Shown here one piece after another: positions 12,601 to 22,435 of a stretch of DNA of 64,000 nucleotides (its first letter is position 1; each line of letters starts with the position of its first letter). Origin of the DNA: Azorinus chamasolen. Taxonomy: Eukaryota > Mollusca > Bivalvia > Cardiida > Solecurtidae. Location of the stretch: the NCBI GenBank assembly GCA_963576725.1, contig OY755238.1, positions 30,538,145-30,602,144 on the forward strand. Direction: 5' to 3'. The notes under the pieces are model-generated. The model saw only the letters and a program-made list of their open reading frames with translations, did not search any database and was not told where the DNA came from. A program made the translations under genes and the position numbers.

Positions 12601-15600
12601 TTATAATATTCGAGACGATTCTAACGATAGGTCAAAACATAGGGTTTGGCGGAGATATACATGTAAGAGTAAATAGAAAATTATTGAAAATGGTTTTATC
12701 AACACATCGTATCTAGACCTCTACAAATTCCATTCAGGTTGCCCAGAGCAGGTTAAAGAGGATGTCCCTACATTTGACGGGTTTCATAAACTCTTAAAAT
12801 GTACAAAACTCATTTGTTTATATGCTGAAAAGTAGTATATCGCAAAAAGCCCCATCCAATTACCGTTTATAATGACAAAACATGTGTTTGATATCGCCGA
12901 TCCCGGTTTTACTCCCCGATGTTTCAGTTTTATTCGGGTTGGGTTTTAGTTTCGTAACTGTTCGCCCTATTCGCGATTCTCCGACCACTTCCGAGAAAGC
13001 TATTATGTAAACAATGGAGAGATCGGGTGATCATCGGCAAAACGCGGAAGAATTTAACGGAAAAGGCCGATAATATTGTGTTGTAGAACAAAAATTATCA
13101 GTATTGATGAAATCGGTTTATTTGTATCACAGGAGCATTTTTCGATATAAGTTCAAATTGGGAACCTTCATAATAATGATAGAGCATAACAAATACCAGG
13201 TTTTATGATATTATTGAAAATATGCGATCATTGTAGGGACTTCCTCTTTAAGGGTTATATAGAATTATTGTAGTATGTACAGACCAGTCTCGCTAATACG
13301 ACCATTGTAAATGTCTACTTCTGGATTTTAAACACATGACATCTTAATGCAGGACAAATATGATATAGAAGCTTTTTGTATCACGCGTGCACTGCACTAC
13401 GCAATCCAACTGCTTTTACAGTCTCCTATGTTAATAAATCACGTGATCGTTTGAGTGAGATTACTATATGAAGGTATAACAAGGCCCAACAAGAAAATAT
13501 TACCTTTACTCCAAACGCATTTGTTCCACATGCCGAGTAGCCCAAACCTGGATCAGGTTGAAATATTGATGAATTTCCGACAGAATGATTTGCGACATCC
13601 GTGTCAATGCTACATCCTGGGAAACAAAGAAAGTTCTACCAAACAGCTATTCAGGATCCAAGCTGTTTGATACTTAGTTAATAGTATACCTTTGATTTTG
13701 ACGAAACTACAGCAAGCAGAGCAATAGAATAATGATACAGGTGTTTTTTCAAATACTAAAATGACAATTTCTCCACCAAACCCTATACTGTGACCACTCT
13801 TTAGAATTGTTGGAGAAATAAAATAGTTACATGTATTCTTGAATATGTTTTGATTTGCGCATTTTATGTGGACCTCTGGGCAAGACCAAATTACAAGCAA
13901 ACAGAACGTTAAGCTAAATTATTTATTCACCAGGATAAGAACCCATAACTTCACCGGTGGTGAAGGGGGAACCGGCTAGTGTTCCTAGGTTTTACATAAT
14001 TATATGTTTGGTAGCTTTGCTAATGAACGTTGCAAGGCGGTTCTCTCTTTGCCACCCTTGCTTTTATGTTTGCTGTTTGCGCGCGTGCGTGTGTGCATGT
14101 ATATGTGTGTGTGTGTGTTGGGTGTGGTTGTGTGGATTTGGCGCTTGCTTTCTGTTGATTGCGTTTTATGTGTGTCTGTTCCTGCTTGACTTTACTACTT
14201 ATCCATTTACACCCGCTTTACCGTTCTAATGCTGGAAACATGTCTACTCCATGTCTGATTTGCTGAACCTTTCACCGACTTCCACTTCAATCGAACTTTT
14301 GAAAAACTATTGACCGAGTATAAAACAGCTTGGATCCTGATGAGACGCCCGGTTACAAAATGTACTCGGCGTCTCATCTGGATATAAGCTGTTTGCAAAT
14401 GCCAGCCAAGTCACGATTAGCATGGGTAGACTTTAAAACACTTTTGTCATTACATGTTGGTGGTAACTGTCGTCTGGTTAAATTCATATCCAATGTCACT
14501 TTCAATTAATCTATTACTGCTGACTAATCTGAAAATCTTACTTGAAATCACATATTTCTATATAGAACTTAGTGTCGCTCTATTCCTTCAAACAGCAGGC
14601 TCCTAGGATCTCAAATGGGATTATTGGTTTTCAAACGAGAATCTAGATTTTCAAACGTGATAATACGTTCTCAAACGAGATAATATGTTCATAACTAAAG
14701 TATGTTCTTTAACGAGATCCGTGGTTCTCAAACGAGATTCGTGGTTCTTAAACCAAATTATATGTTCTCAAACTAGATCCGAGATCTTCAACGTTATATC
14801 TTAGATTCTAAAATAATATAATTAGTTCTCAATCGAGATAATATGTTCTCAAATGAGATCCTAGATTCTCTATTGAAATGCCTTATATTTTACCTTTATT
14901 CCTAATGTTTTGAATTGGTCACTGTATAGTTTGGTCGCTTTAGTATTCGTGTGACGTTCCATTGAATTGCATTTTATTGATGGCTGGTTTCAACAAATTA
15001 TGTAAAATATATGTGGAAATTAGAGAAGTAAACGTGATAAGGAAATAAAGTTATTACTATTCTGCCCTCGTCATATAAATTGAAATTATAATAAATACAA
15101 TAAAGTATTGCTAATGTAACCACATCATTGATTACATGTAGCATATGAATGTGCATGTATAGATTCTAAAAGTAGGCGGGTTTTTAATGTGGGACAAAGT
15201 TAATGCAGAAAAGCTTAGAAGCTTATTGCATATTGTTTGCCCTGTAGAATAATCCGGAATTGTATGTTTTCTTGAGTGTTCGCATTAATTGCGAGGCTTT
15301 ATTGTAACACATTGCACAATTACATTAAAAGTCTACCTCAAGTAATAACTAACTAACAATTGTATATGAACTTCGATATCTCGAAATTGAAGGGACCATA
15401 CACGTTACTTCTAGATAACAGAGGGTCGAGTCATCCGACATATAATCTTTACAATTTCTTAAGTTCACAGCTTAATGCAAGTCTAAAGTAGCGCTGAAAA
15501 CGTCTATATGCGTTTTAAGCATTACTGTTGACCTGCATTAAGCTGTCACATGTGACAATGCTAGAGATGTATAGTGATACATGTGATCATTTTAGAACGA

Positions 15601-18600
15601 TTCTGTTATGTACACCTTTGAAGGACTGAACTTTTACATCGAGATATCCCGAAGTTTGAGATATCGCCGCAGTTCAATAGTATATATTTTTCTTTCTTTT
15701 ATTCCTTCCCTTGTTAATACTTTTGAGTAACCCGACCTCTCATAAGGATCCAAGCTGTTTGACAATTGTTCAATACGTTTCAAAAACGTTTGTCATTTAG
15801 TTTTTAAAAGCTTGATGAAATCTGAAGTAGTAAAAATTGAGCAGATCCAAATTTTGAGCAGTCAATAGTTTTTCACAACAATGTAAGGCTTAATTATAAT
15901 CAGTATCATACAGTAGATTAAGTAAAACCTTGATATTCGAACGCGAGTAATTCGAATTCGGCACTAACTTGAGGTAAAAACACGGTCCTTTCCAAAATCG
16001 GCAATACGGATATTTTTAATCTAAACTTCACAACGGCACACTTCCAGAAAGACACTCGGCATCATGGTGCTGGTCACAAGAAATACTGAAAATTCCTTCA
16101 TGAGCTTTCAGCAATACTTACGACCTGCATCATGCTTTCATGCCAAGAAAGTTAACATGTTTCCATGTTAGGAAGCCGAGAACTCGAGCCTTACGTTATC
16201 TCAAAGTTAACTCTACAGTCCCTTACCGTTCGATATAATGAGTTTCTATTGTATATATAAAATCCCATTACAAATGAGAAGATACGCATTTGTTGATTTT
16301 TCTTAACTTATTTATTAAACTTAGTACAATGCACGTATTAACATCCAGGATTTTGTTTGAAATCACGGTTTAGACGGGAAACTAGGTTATTTGACTTCAT
16401 AAAAAATATATACAAATGGAAACCGAGAACCAAGGTTCTCAAAATAAGTATAATACCAGCTGATATCCTAGGTTTCATCCGGGACCCCATGCTCTCAGTT
16501 CTCAGAGCTTTTAAAACGTTTAATAACATAGCAGATACAGACCTTCATACACGAACAGTTTGTTTACTAAGGTGTAGCCAGTCCAGTAATTAACATCCTT
16601 TTCAAGCTGTGTAGAGCCTATATCCACCGTCAAACTTGCATGAGAGGCTATTTTTGGCGTTGCCAGGGTACATGATTCATTTGCTTCTTTCCAAGGCACA
16701 TGTTTGTTCAAAATTGTTAATCCCATGTTCCCTTTAAAGGAAAAAAAACAATATTCGAACTACATATTGTCTGTCGAAAACATGTGAGCACTTATTAAAT
16801 ATTTTCTATCGAAAATAGACGAGCACTTATTAGTTTTGTACAGTAAAAACCCTCTAAACGGGACGTTCAATTTAGTATAAGTACAGTGTACTGATCTTGG
16901 AGACAAGTGACATCTAACTATAGAATGAAGTCATGCACAAAACTCCTTTAGGAGCTTTCCGCTTGACTTTCATCCTGCATTTAAGCAGCCACCTGCCTAA
17001 ACGTATCTAAATTATTTTGTACTATAATTCCGTTTTATATGGGTTAACCGTATATAACAAACAATGATCACTAAGTGAATTTTGCCTATCAAACATTACT
17101 GAGTACTAAATAAATCAAGTCCATCGAAATTTGATTAGCACCAATTTCATTTGGTTTAGTCTGTCAAAAGATGACCAGCACTAAATAAATTGGTCTATCG
17201 AAACATAATGAATACCATGAAAGGCGTTTTCATGGAGTTAAATGTTCTCTTCGCTTGCTGTTCACGTCAATATACTTACCTGTAAATAGTGAAGACCCAG
17301 ATGAGACAGCTCCTGCAGGAGCTGTCTCATCAGGGTCTGCACCATTTACAAGTTGATTGTGCAACCAGTGCACTCCACAACAATGATTGTACAACGATAT
17401 ACTTGTACACAGTGAATATATATGTAATTATACAACAGGGAATGGGTAAAGAAGGAGAAATGTGTTTTAAAATTCAGCAAGAGAAGGGTTAAAACTTTAC
17501 TTCCTGAATATTCATGTTAGTCATGATGACACCATGTATGAAACATCAGCTTATATTTACAGTATATAGGCAAAGTGGTGTTTGACCATGGCAGAAACTG
17601 TAGATGTAGAATAACATCTATAATTATAAGTCCATAAATAAACAGACCAAACACTGATTAGACAGCTGGTAACAGGAACTGCCTAATCTGGGTATACGTG
17701 TACTGTGTTTCCAAAGGCATAAAAACGGCATAACGGGTAATGGTTTAAAGCAGAGTGCCAATTCAAACATAACAGCTTATCTATTAAATTTTATTGATAT
17801 AATCTATGGATTGATCATAATACAGAAATCTCCTATAGGGACTTTCTGTATCCTATTCGTCGTGCATTAAGCTGTCACCTGTTTAAGAAATCCAGATTTT
17901 GACATATTTTAACTATGGCCACTTTAAATGGGAAGTCCCTACATTTGACGCGTTTCATAAACACCTAAATTAAACAAAACTCATTTGCTTACATGCTGAA
18001 AAGTAGTATATCGCAAAAAGCCCCATCCAATTACCGTTTATAATGACAAAACATCCATGTGTTTGATATCGCCGATCCCGGTTTTACTCCCCGATGTTTC
18101 AATTTTATTCGGGTTGGGTTTTAGTTTCGTAACGGTTCGCCCTATTCGCGATTCTCCGACCACTTTCGAGAAAGCTATTACGTAAACAATTGAGGGATCG
18201 GGAGATCATCGGCAAAACGCGGAGGAATTTAACGGAAAAGGCCGATAATATTGTGTTGTAGAACAAAAATTATCAGTATTGATGAAATAGGTTTATTTGT
18301 ATCACAGGGGCATTTTTCAATATAAGCTCAAATTGAGAACCTCCATAATAATGACAGAGCATAACCAATACCAGGTTTTATGATATTATTGAAAATATGC
18401 GATCATTGTAGGGACTTCCTCTTTAAACAGGTTCTACTCTACTACTATTTTGGTGACAACAGTGATTCTCTATTCGGAATGTTATATAAACGCACTTCAC
18501 AGGATAGACCTAGATCATACGGCTCCTATGTGTAGATATCATTGAACAGATGTTGATCTTTACGTATATGTTGAACAGGGAAAGCGTTAACATACTGTTT

Positions 18601-19427
18601 AATCCCGCTCGCATTTTCAATTAACTTGGATTCAGATATGACATGATTCAGAATCAGAATCTAGCTATGAATAAGGTTCCAGGACGTTGGACACTCGGTC
18701 AAATATAGTTTCTTAACCCTTTCGCTGCCAAACTCTGTCGTCTGCTAACTTTATCGTCTGCTACACATTTTCGTTCTTTGGATTTTCTTCATTTTTGTTT
18801 CAAAAACATAGTAACAGTAACAAACAGTTTGGATCCTGATGAGACGCCGAGTTACTCGGCGTCTCATCTGAATCCAAACTGTTTACATAGGGAATCACAG
18901 ATCCTGCATTGGCAGCGAAAGGGTTAAAAGCTTGATCGAGTTGTGCAAAAATATATTATCGGCCTATTTCGAACAATTGCGCTTACCGATATATAGGCAA
19001 ATGATAACGGGATATTCGATATTAAGCACATGCAAGATTTGTTTCCATCGTCTACTATATACTTATAAGCTTTCCGGTTATATACACGCACTACGTTTCA
19101 GCATATAAAAAAGTTTCATGTATTTTTAAGCATTTTGAAAATGCGTTGCAAGCTGAGACTATCACTCGAACCTTTAGAGCAATGACCAATTTTCCCACCA
19201 AAATGCAATCAGTATGTCAAACAGTTTGGAACTGGATGAGACGCCGAGTAATTTGGCATGCCATCTGGATCCAAACTGTTTGCAAAGGTAACCACTCATC
19301 AACATACAACAGGCTAAAGGTTAAATGTTATCTAATCGTTATTGTTGTTATACATTGTACGTATACCGATACCTGGAAAAGCTGATGTCACCAGTGTTAG
19401 ACATACAATCCAGATCACCTCCGCCAT
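130..19427 (-). CDS. Gene A: single-pass lectin-like/WSC receptor, 10 exons, 526 aa
   Basis: Spliced coding model, exons in order: 19373-19427, 16543-16731, 13504-13616, 12012-12141, 10816-10956, 9293-9460, 6969-7070, 4605-4718, 2030-2102, 130-625. They total 1581 nt with no internal stop; every intron is GT-AG and every phase matches. The predicted type I membrane protein has a signal peptide (1-18), half a C-type-lectin-like domain (19-81), a WSC domain (82-162), the other lectin half (163-209), a degenerate second lectin-like domain (210-299), a stalk (300-337), a membrane helix (338-360) and a cytoplasmic tail with about 11 tyrosines. WSC and C-type-lectin folds usually bind carbohydrate, so surface glycan or microbe recognition with tyrosine-based signalling is inferred, not shown. 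Gene B (31512-57740) is a same-strand paralogue with identical exon structure. I do not recognise a named orthologue. Confidence 0.85.
1879..1960 (+). repeat. Palindrome, ACCACTCTTTAGAATCGTCT family
   Basis: About 80 bp near-perfect hairpin with tip TCTCTTTGAGA. Relatives: 22592-22672, 23605-23690, 49341-49425, 49700-49765, 58551-58636; single-arm remnants at 11405, 12605, 13775 and 33775. Confidence 0.8.
2030..2102 (-). CDS. Gene A exon 9: transmembrane helix
   Basis: 73 nt, phase 1 to 2, acceptor CTTTGTAG, donor GTACGA. It encodes about 22 hydrophobic residues (VVLYISIPG...SAFICC) followed directly by KKR, a classic stop-transfer. Confidence 0.8.
2922..3018 (+). repeat. Palindrome, GGCAGGTGGCTGCTTAATGC family
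   Basis: Near-perfect 97-bp hairpin between ends resembling CAGTAAAACCTCGATTATTC (a pogo-like MITE). Related hairpins at about 2755-2855 and 25612-25706. Confidence 0.75.
4605..4718 (-). CDS. Gene A exon 8: Thr-rich juxtamembrane stalk
   Basis: 114 nt, phase 1 to 1, acceptor AAACCTAG, donor GTAAGT. It is a low-complexity Thr/Ser/Asn-rich segment (QMLTTVNTFSNNP..., LISTPFATEEN) ending in charged HQDKAKETLK before the membrane. Eight codons shorter than the gene B exon. Confidence 0.78.
4996..5237 (+). mobile_element. piggyBac-like MITE (CCCTTTCCCT subfamily), gene A intron 7
   Basis: 10-bp termini CCCTTTCCCT / AGGGAAAGGG and TTAA duplicated. The hairpin at 5034-5097 has ACAGAGTGGACCCAGATCAG arms. 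A related copy is at 28801-29042. Confidence 0.8.
6969..7070 (-). CDS. Gene A exon 7: second half of lectin-like domain 2
   Basis: 102 nt, phase 1 to 1, acceptor CTATTTAG, donor GTGAGT. It encodes YGYIVQRNG, a possible NRT glycosylation site and a final FKALCA. Only the last lectin cysteine remains; the inner disulfide pair present in exon 5 is absent, so this domain is degenerate. Confidence 0.78.
7312..7515 (+). mobile_element. pogo/Tigger-like MITE, gene A intron 6
   Basis: Left end CAGTAAAACCTCTCTATAAC and matching right end, TA flanks; resembles pogo/Tigger termini. A hairpin around GAACGTTCCTATAGGAGCGT is central. Confidence 0.75.
8390..8895 (-). pseudogene. 5'-truncated LINE: C-terminal domain and 3' tail (gene A intron 6)
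   Basis: It reads YLDILPYTLRCNLSRIRLSS, HTGRYKNNRLPRNERKCLLC, DLEDKFHFICVCSRFNDLRK on the minus strand, the zinc-knuckle end of an APE-type LINE ORF2. The 3' UTR has an AATAAA near 8413-8418 and ends in a (TTCTG)n tail at about 8390. Truncation at 5' is typical of LINE insertion. Confidence 0.8.
9293..9460 (-). CDS. Gene A exon 6: first half of lectin-like domain 2
   Basis: 168 nt, phase 1 to 1, acceptor TTTTCAG, donor GTACTT. It has YTW......C and DGLVWTGMFLSK, and ends after the WTG strand exactly as exon 2 does, so exons 2 and 6 look like duplicates of one ancestral exon. Confidence 0.78.
9701..10006 (-). repeat. About 280-bp dispersed monomer
   Basis: Bounded at both ends by the same 22-bp sequence (TTCTGAAAATGGGTGATCCT...). 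Other copies at 50336-50655 and 59869-60330; fragments at 2275-2410, 6020-6065, 30215-30275 and 60400-60545. Confidence 0.7.
10816..10956 (-). CDS. Gene A exon 5: second half of lectin-like domain 1
   Basis: 141 nt, phase 1 to 1, acceptor CGCTTCAG, donor GTAAAG. It encodes GDSCVAFDLRSRSLVLENC then ELPAMC, matching the last three cysteines of a C-type lectin fold (C...W/L...C....P.xC). NIT is a candidate N-glycosylation site. It completes the fold begun in exon 2, with the WSC exons lying between. Confidence 0.8.
11738..12050 (-). repeat. 39-bp tandem array carrying copies of the exon 4 splice donor (gene A)
   Basis: About eight 39-bp (13-codon) units on the minus strand, e.g. MFRGNQSVSMFKG, alternating with a variant ending in MLNG, which gives a 78-bp higher-order period. 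Most units repeat AAAG|GTATGT or AACG|GTATGT, the real exon 4 donor. Unit length is divisible by three and the frame stays open, so each copy is a potential in-frame alternative 5' splice site. Confidence 0.85.
12012..12141 (-). CDS. Gene A exon 4: C-terminal half of WSC domain
   Basis: 130 nt, phase 0 to 1, acceptor ATTATAG, donor AAAG|GTATGT. It encodes RCYSFES, then KCDSSCMQ and KCGGNKFVSMF, matching the WSC ending C...C......CGG....V. The 3' end of this exon, with its splice donor, is the founding unit of a 39-bp tandem array running on into the intron (11738-12050). The frame stays open through the array to 11671, so more distal donors would add 13-residue blocks. Confidence 0.8.
12753..13251 (+). 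mobile_element. MITE with TTAAAGAGGAWGTCCCTACA ends, gene A intron 3
   Basis: 499 bp with 20-bp terminal inverted repeats (TTAAAGAGGATGTCCCTACA / TGTAGGGACTTCCTCTTTAA). A near-identical copy is at 17924-18426; older relatives lie around 5379-5582, 34598-34760 and 35470-35700. Confidence 0.8.
13504..13616 (-). CDS. Gene A exon 3: N-terminal half of WSC domain
   Basis: 113 nt, phase 1 to 0, acceptor TTTCCCAG, donor GTAATA. It begins G-C-S and carries NSS and the SACGTNAFGVK core; the GC...C...C...FGV spacing is that of WSC domains. Where gene B has GLCYSACG, gene A has GLGYSACG, so one family cysteine is replaced by Gly (TGC to GGC). Confidence 0.8.
14082..14132 (+). repeat. GT-rich simple repeat (gene A intron 2)
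   Basis: Run of (GT)n with CG and AT interruptions. Confidence 0.8.
14605..14876 (+). repeat. Degenerate 20-22 bp tandem repeat (gene A intron 2)
   Basis: A dozen or so drifting units around GTTCTCAAACGAGATNNTA. Confidence 0.75.
16543..16731 (-). CDS. Gene A exon 2: first half of lectin-like domain 1
   Basis: 189 nt, phase 1 to 1, acceptor CCTTTAAAG, donor GTCTGT. It encodes W-K-E-A-N-E-S-C followed about 30 residues later by YWTGYTL, resembling the W..A...C and WIGL signatures of the C-type lectin fold. The exon stops just after the WIGL-like strand. NES may be an N-glycosylation site. Confidence 0.8.
17246..17488 (+). mobile_element. piggyBac-like MITE (CGCTTGCT subfamily), gene A intron 1
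   Basis: Close copy of 23315-23556 with the same hairpin core CAGCTCCTGCAGGAGCTG and right end GAGAAGGG|TTAA; the left end is slightly altered. Confidence 0.78.
17924..18426 (+). mobile_element. MITE, second copy of 12753-13251, gene A intron 1
   Basis: Near-identical over about 490 bp to the intron 3 copy, in the same orientation. Confidence 0.8.
18717..18923 (+). mobile_element. piggyBac-like MITE, TTAA flanked, with central hairpin
   Basis: Perfect 15-bp terminal inverted repeats CCCTTTCGCTGCCAA / TTGGCAGCGAAAGGG, with TTAA duplicated on both sides. The hairpin at 18822-18884 (AAACAGTTTGGAT...) forms the centre. Confidence 0.85.
19373..19427 (-). CDS. Gene A exon 1: start codon and signal peptide
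   Basis: ATG at 19427-19425 opens MAEVIWIVCLTLVTSAFP, a short hydrophobic stretch ending in small residues, typical of a cleaved secretory signal. The donor GTATCG follows in phase 1, giving Gly across the junction. Gene B exon 1 matches in length (55 nt), phase and sequence, which supports this start. Confidence 0.8.
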
Positions 19428-19477
19428 TGCAGCTGTTTTGTTAGCAGCATTCTAGCAGCATTAACAGTTCGCAAACA

Positions 19478-19512
19478 TACACAATATAAAGTTCACGTGA
19501 CAGTTCAAGTAT
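19478..19512 (-). promoter_or_regulatory. Candidate proximal promoter, gene A
   Basis: On the minus strand this reads TCACGTGAACTTTATATTGTG, about 55-85 bp upstream of the ATG. It contains a CACGTG E-box and a TATA-like TTTATATT. The matching place in gene B (about 57815-57840) reads TCACGTAAACTTTGCATTGT. Conservation between otherwise diverged flanks is the main support. Confidence 0.35.
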
Positions 19513-20114
19513 CATACATATTCCTCATATAGACGCCGTTGATGCCTTTGAAACCAAAGTAGACTCAGATAAGATGGCTCCTGTATAAGCCATAATATAG
19601 ATCTGGTTGTATACACTTCGAGCGTTCTTGTTCCGTTATAAAATTCATATATTAATATTCATGGTTATTAATCTTCATGAGTATTTGACATGAATGAAGT
19701 AAAGTGTTACTATAGCACTGCACATTTAATTACACGAGAATGAAATTATCTGTATGTATCCTTTTCCCGAACAGTGGTAAACTGGTAATAAATATATTAT
19801 CCGTATAAGATAATAAGTTTGGTAAGCAAAGGTAAACATAACGGAACATATGACATGCAGCTGGTTGTTAAATTTTCTGCGGAAATTAACACTTTAAGTT
19901 GAAATGTGTCACCATATTACACGGACATCTTTTAACATTCCTCTTCAAAGATGACTAGTGCAGCTAAACGGTTTGTACATGTACATGTACCAAGTCAACA
20001 TAATGTTAAGGTTAAAGGAAACGATAGTTTTGTTTCTTGTACCTTAACTGTATAGGAGAGTTAAGGTTCCGAGTGTCCATTCTATATGAAACCCGAACTT
20101 AATACGCATGTTTG

Positions 20115-20395
20115 TAGTGATATCACGGTTTAGCCTGTGTGATATCATAGAGAACAAAAATCAATATTATATATGTGATATTGTAGCGAAAACTGTATAA
20201 CTCGTGTGATACTGTTGCGAAAGCAACACTTCAGTCAAGGGTATATAGAGAAAACAATTCAGCTCGTGCGAAATTGTAGAGAAAACAACAATTCTGGCAG
20301 TGTGATATTGTAGAGAAAACAACGATTCAGCAACAACACTTAAATCCACTTGACCATGTAGAGAAAACAGCAGTTTAGCCCATGTGATAAAAAAC
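20115..20395 (+). repeat. Degenerate tandem repeats 0.7-1 kb upstream of gene A
   Basis: Roughly 30-40 bp units of the form GTGATATTGTAGAGAAAACA(AC)AATTCAG are repeated with drift. The same array lies upstream of gene B (58858-59245), so it predates the gene duplication. Confidence 0.65.
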
Positions 20396-20964
20396 TTTAA
20401 TGCAACCCATGTTTTATCATTATTCCGTTGTGAAAAAATAACGTTGTGTCTGGTGCACTTGGGCTACTTCCAATGCGATTCAGATTGTGAGAAGCTATTT
20501 ACCGACTGCCAAACCATTTGGACCCTGGCGAATAGTTTCTAAGCATCTCATCCAGACACAAGCTGTTTGCAAATGCGATTCACATCGTTGAGAGCTGGAG
20601 ACGTTATGCAGGCGAAAGCTTATTCAGCATTATTAGACTTGCTGAACATGAAAGCCTATCTTAACCCATTCCCTCATATAACACTTTACGCAAGAGATAA
20701 TGGCATTATGAATATTAACATGATTAATTGTTTGAATGGCAAATAGATACAGACATTTGTGGCCATGACTGAAACAGTAGAATCATATCTATATTATATC
20801 ATAAGCACATAGAGCATACCCTGATTAGATAACTCCTATAGGAGCCGTCTGATTGCGATCTCCTCTGTTTGCAAATGCAGAAAACAGAGTAGACCCAGAT
20901 CAGACAAATCATGTAGGAGCCATCTGATCAGTCAGTGTCTGTTCTGTTCGCTTTTGACATTTTA

Positions 20965-21510
20965 TAGATCTGGTTCTAAAGTTCTTTTCCCTTGAAAAGA
21001 AACACCGCATACAAAACAGGATGTGAAATAACGTGTCGCAAGGGCGCCTTAAGATGGCATTCGTACTTTCCAATGAGTGAGAGATTTCGATGACAAATAT
21101 TTAGAGAATTGTTTCCGTAGTTTATGACATCTATATTATTGCTTAAGCAGTTTTCAGTTAAAATGAAATTTCTACTGTCAAAATCGTCAACAGAAGAACA
21201 AGCTCTGGCGAAACGAATAAGTTGAAATATATAAACCCCGTAAGATGGGGATCGGGGAACATCGCCTGTAAGGTGAGGGAAAATTACAAAATAAAAATTA
21301 AAATCGTCTCTTTTGCGATAAATTTTAGAAGAAAACATTCCATTGTCAATTTTAAGGTCAATATCGAGGAAAGAAGAAAAAGTGTCGAAAGGGTTAGCTT
21401 TATTCAATTCAAGTTATTATGGCTAAATGGTAGGAATAAAAACGTCAACGAAATGGTTATCTAAGTTGAAAATATCATCCAATTATCGAGAAGTATCATT
21501 AAAGGCTTAC
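20965..21510 (-). pseudogene. Naiad reverse transcriptase C-terminal fragment
   Basis: Minus strand from about 21510 reads AFNDTSR-stop-LDDIFNLDN (TAA in place of Tyr), then through three more stops (TAG, TAA, TAA) to LNKANPFDTF. An open stretch to 20976 follows, with SSKIYRKRDDFNF and GDVPRSPSYGVYIFQLIRFARAC, the conserved end of Penelope/Naiad reverse transcriptases. It is a dead fragment in the gene A upstream flank. Its stops are ochre and amber at Tyr and other codons, unlike the UGA-at-Cys pattern of the 61 kb copy. Confidence 0.82.
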
Positions 21511-21989
21511 TTGAGCTAATAAATGTTCAGGGTTTCATTCTGTTTCAATACTGAACAAGGAAATAGTTAAGCAACAACTATCAGACTGTCTAGATGTCGA
21601 CGTTGCACGCAGATGGAATTTTAATGCATGATCAGTGTTATGCAACATGTTAAAGTAGGATGTTCTACATTGCGTTTGCATTGTTTCAAGCTGCCACCTG
21701 ATTTAGAAGAAGCCCAGCCTTTGGCTCAAATCTGACCATTCAAAAGATTCAGAACTCAAATCTGACCAATCAAAAGCTTGAGAACGAACTCAGACTCAAC
21801 TAAAAAAAATTATAAGCATGGACACTGGTCTATTTTACTTCCCGAGCAACTTTGTAGTGTAGACTAACATCGATCGCCGAGTTAGTGACACATCCCATAG
21901 CCTGGTCTATTTAACTTCCCCGGCAACTATGTCAACGTATGAATCATTCTCCAACTAACCGCGACTTGACTCACATTTGGATCCATATA

Positions 21990-22343
21990 CAGTTGAACTT
22001 CGATATCTCGAACTCGGATAACTCGAACTATGGGATATCTCGAACTCTGATAACTCGAACTACGGGATAGTTCGTAGTAATAGTTCGGTCCGTCCAAAAT
22101 CTACAATACTGATTTATCTAAACTGTATTGCTACTGTTTTGCTGCTGTATTTTTCTAGAAACACATGTAACAGCTTAATGCAGATCTAATGTAATGCTGA
22201 AAGAAACTTTCAGTATTATTTTAGTTATGAATAAAGGTGTGAACTTGTCACATTGTTCAGATTAGAAATTGGATAATTCAAACCTCTGTTATCTCGAAAA
22301 AAATGTGTTTGGTCCCTTGAACTTCGAGATATCGAAGTTCAAT
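21990..22343 (+). mobile_element. pogo-like MITE with CAGTTGAACTTCGATATC ends
   Basis: TA-flanked, with termini CAGTTGAACTTCGATATCTC and complement. The same ends occur near 8976-9280, 15361-15679, 24663, 37265-37575, 51046-51343 and 60868, making this one of the commonest families here. Confidence 0.72.
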
Positions 22344-22435
22344 TTGATATGATGTATGATTCGTAACCCCTCCCCTCCTCCCCCGCTGTTAAAAAAAGTG
22401 TCTGCTCAAACTTAGATCTGGTGCAAATTTGGTTA

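Noticed and set aside
13957..14229. Cysteine-rich secreted peptide
   Set aside because: Its Cys/Val run comes from a GT microsatellite within a gene A intron.
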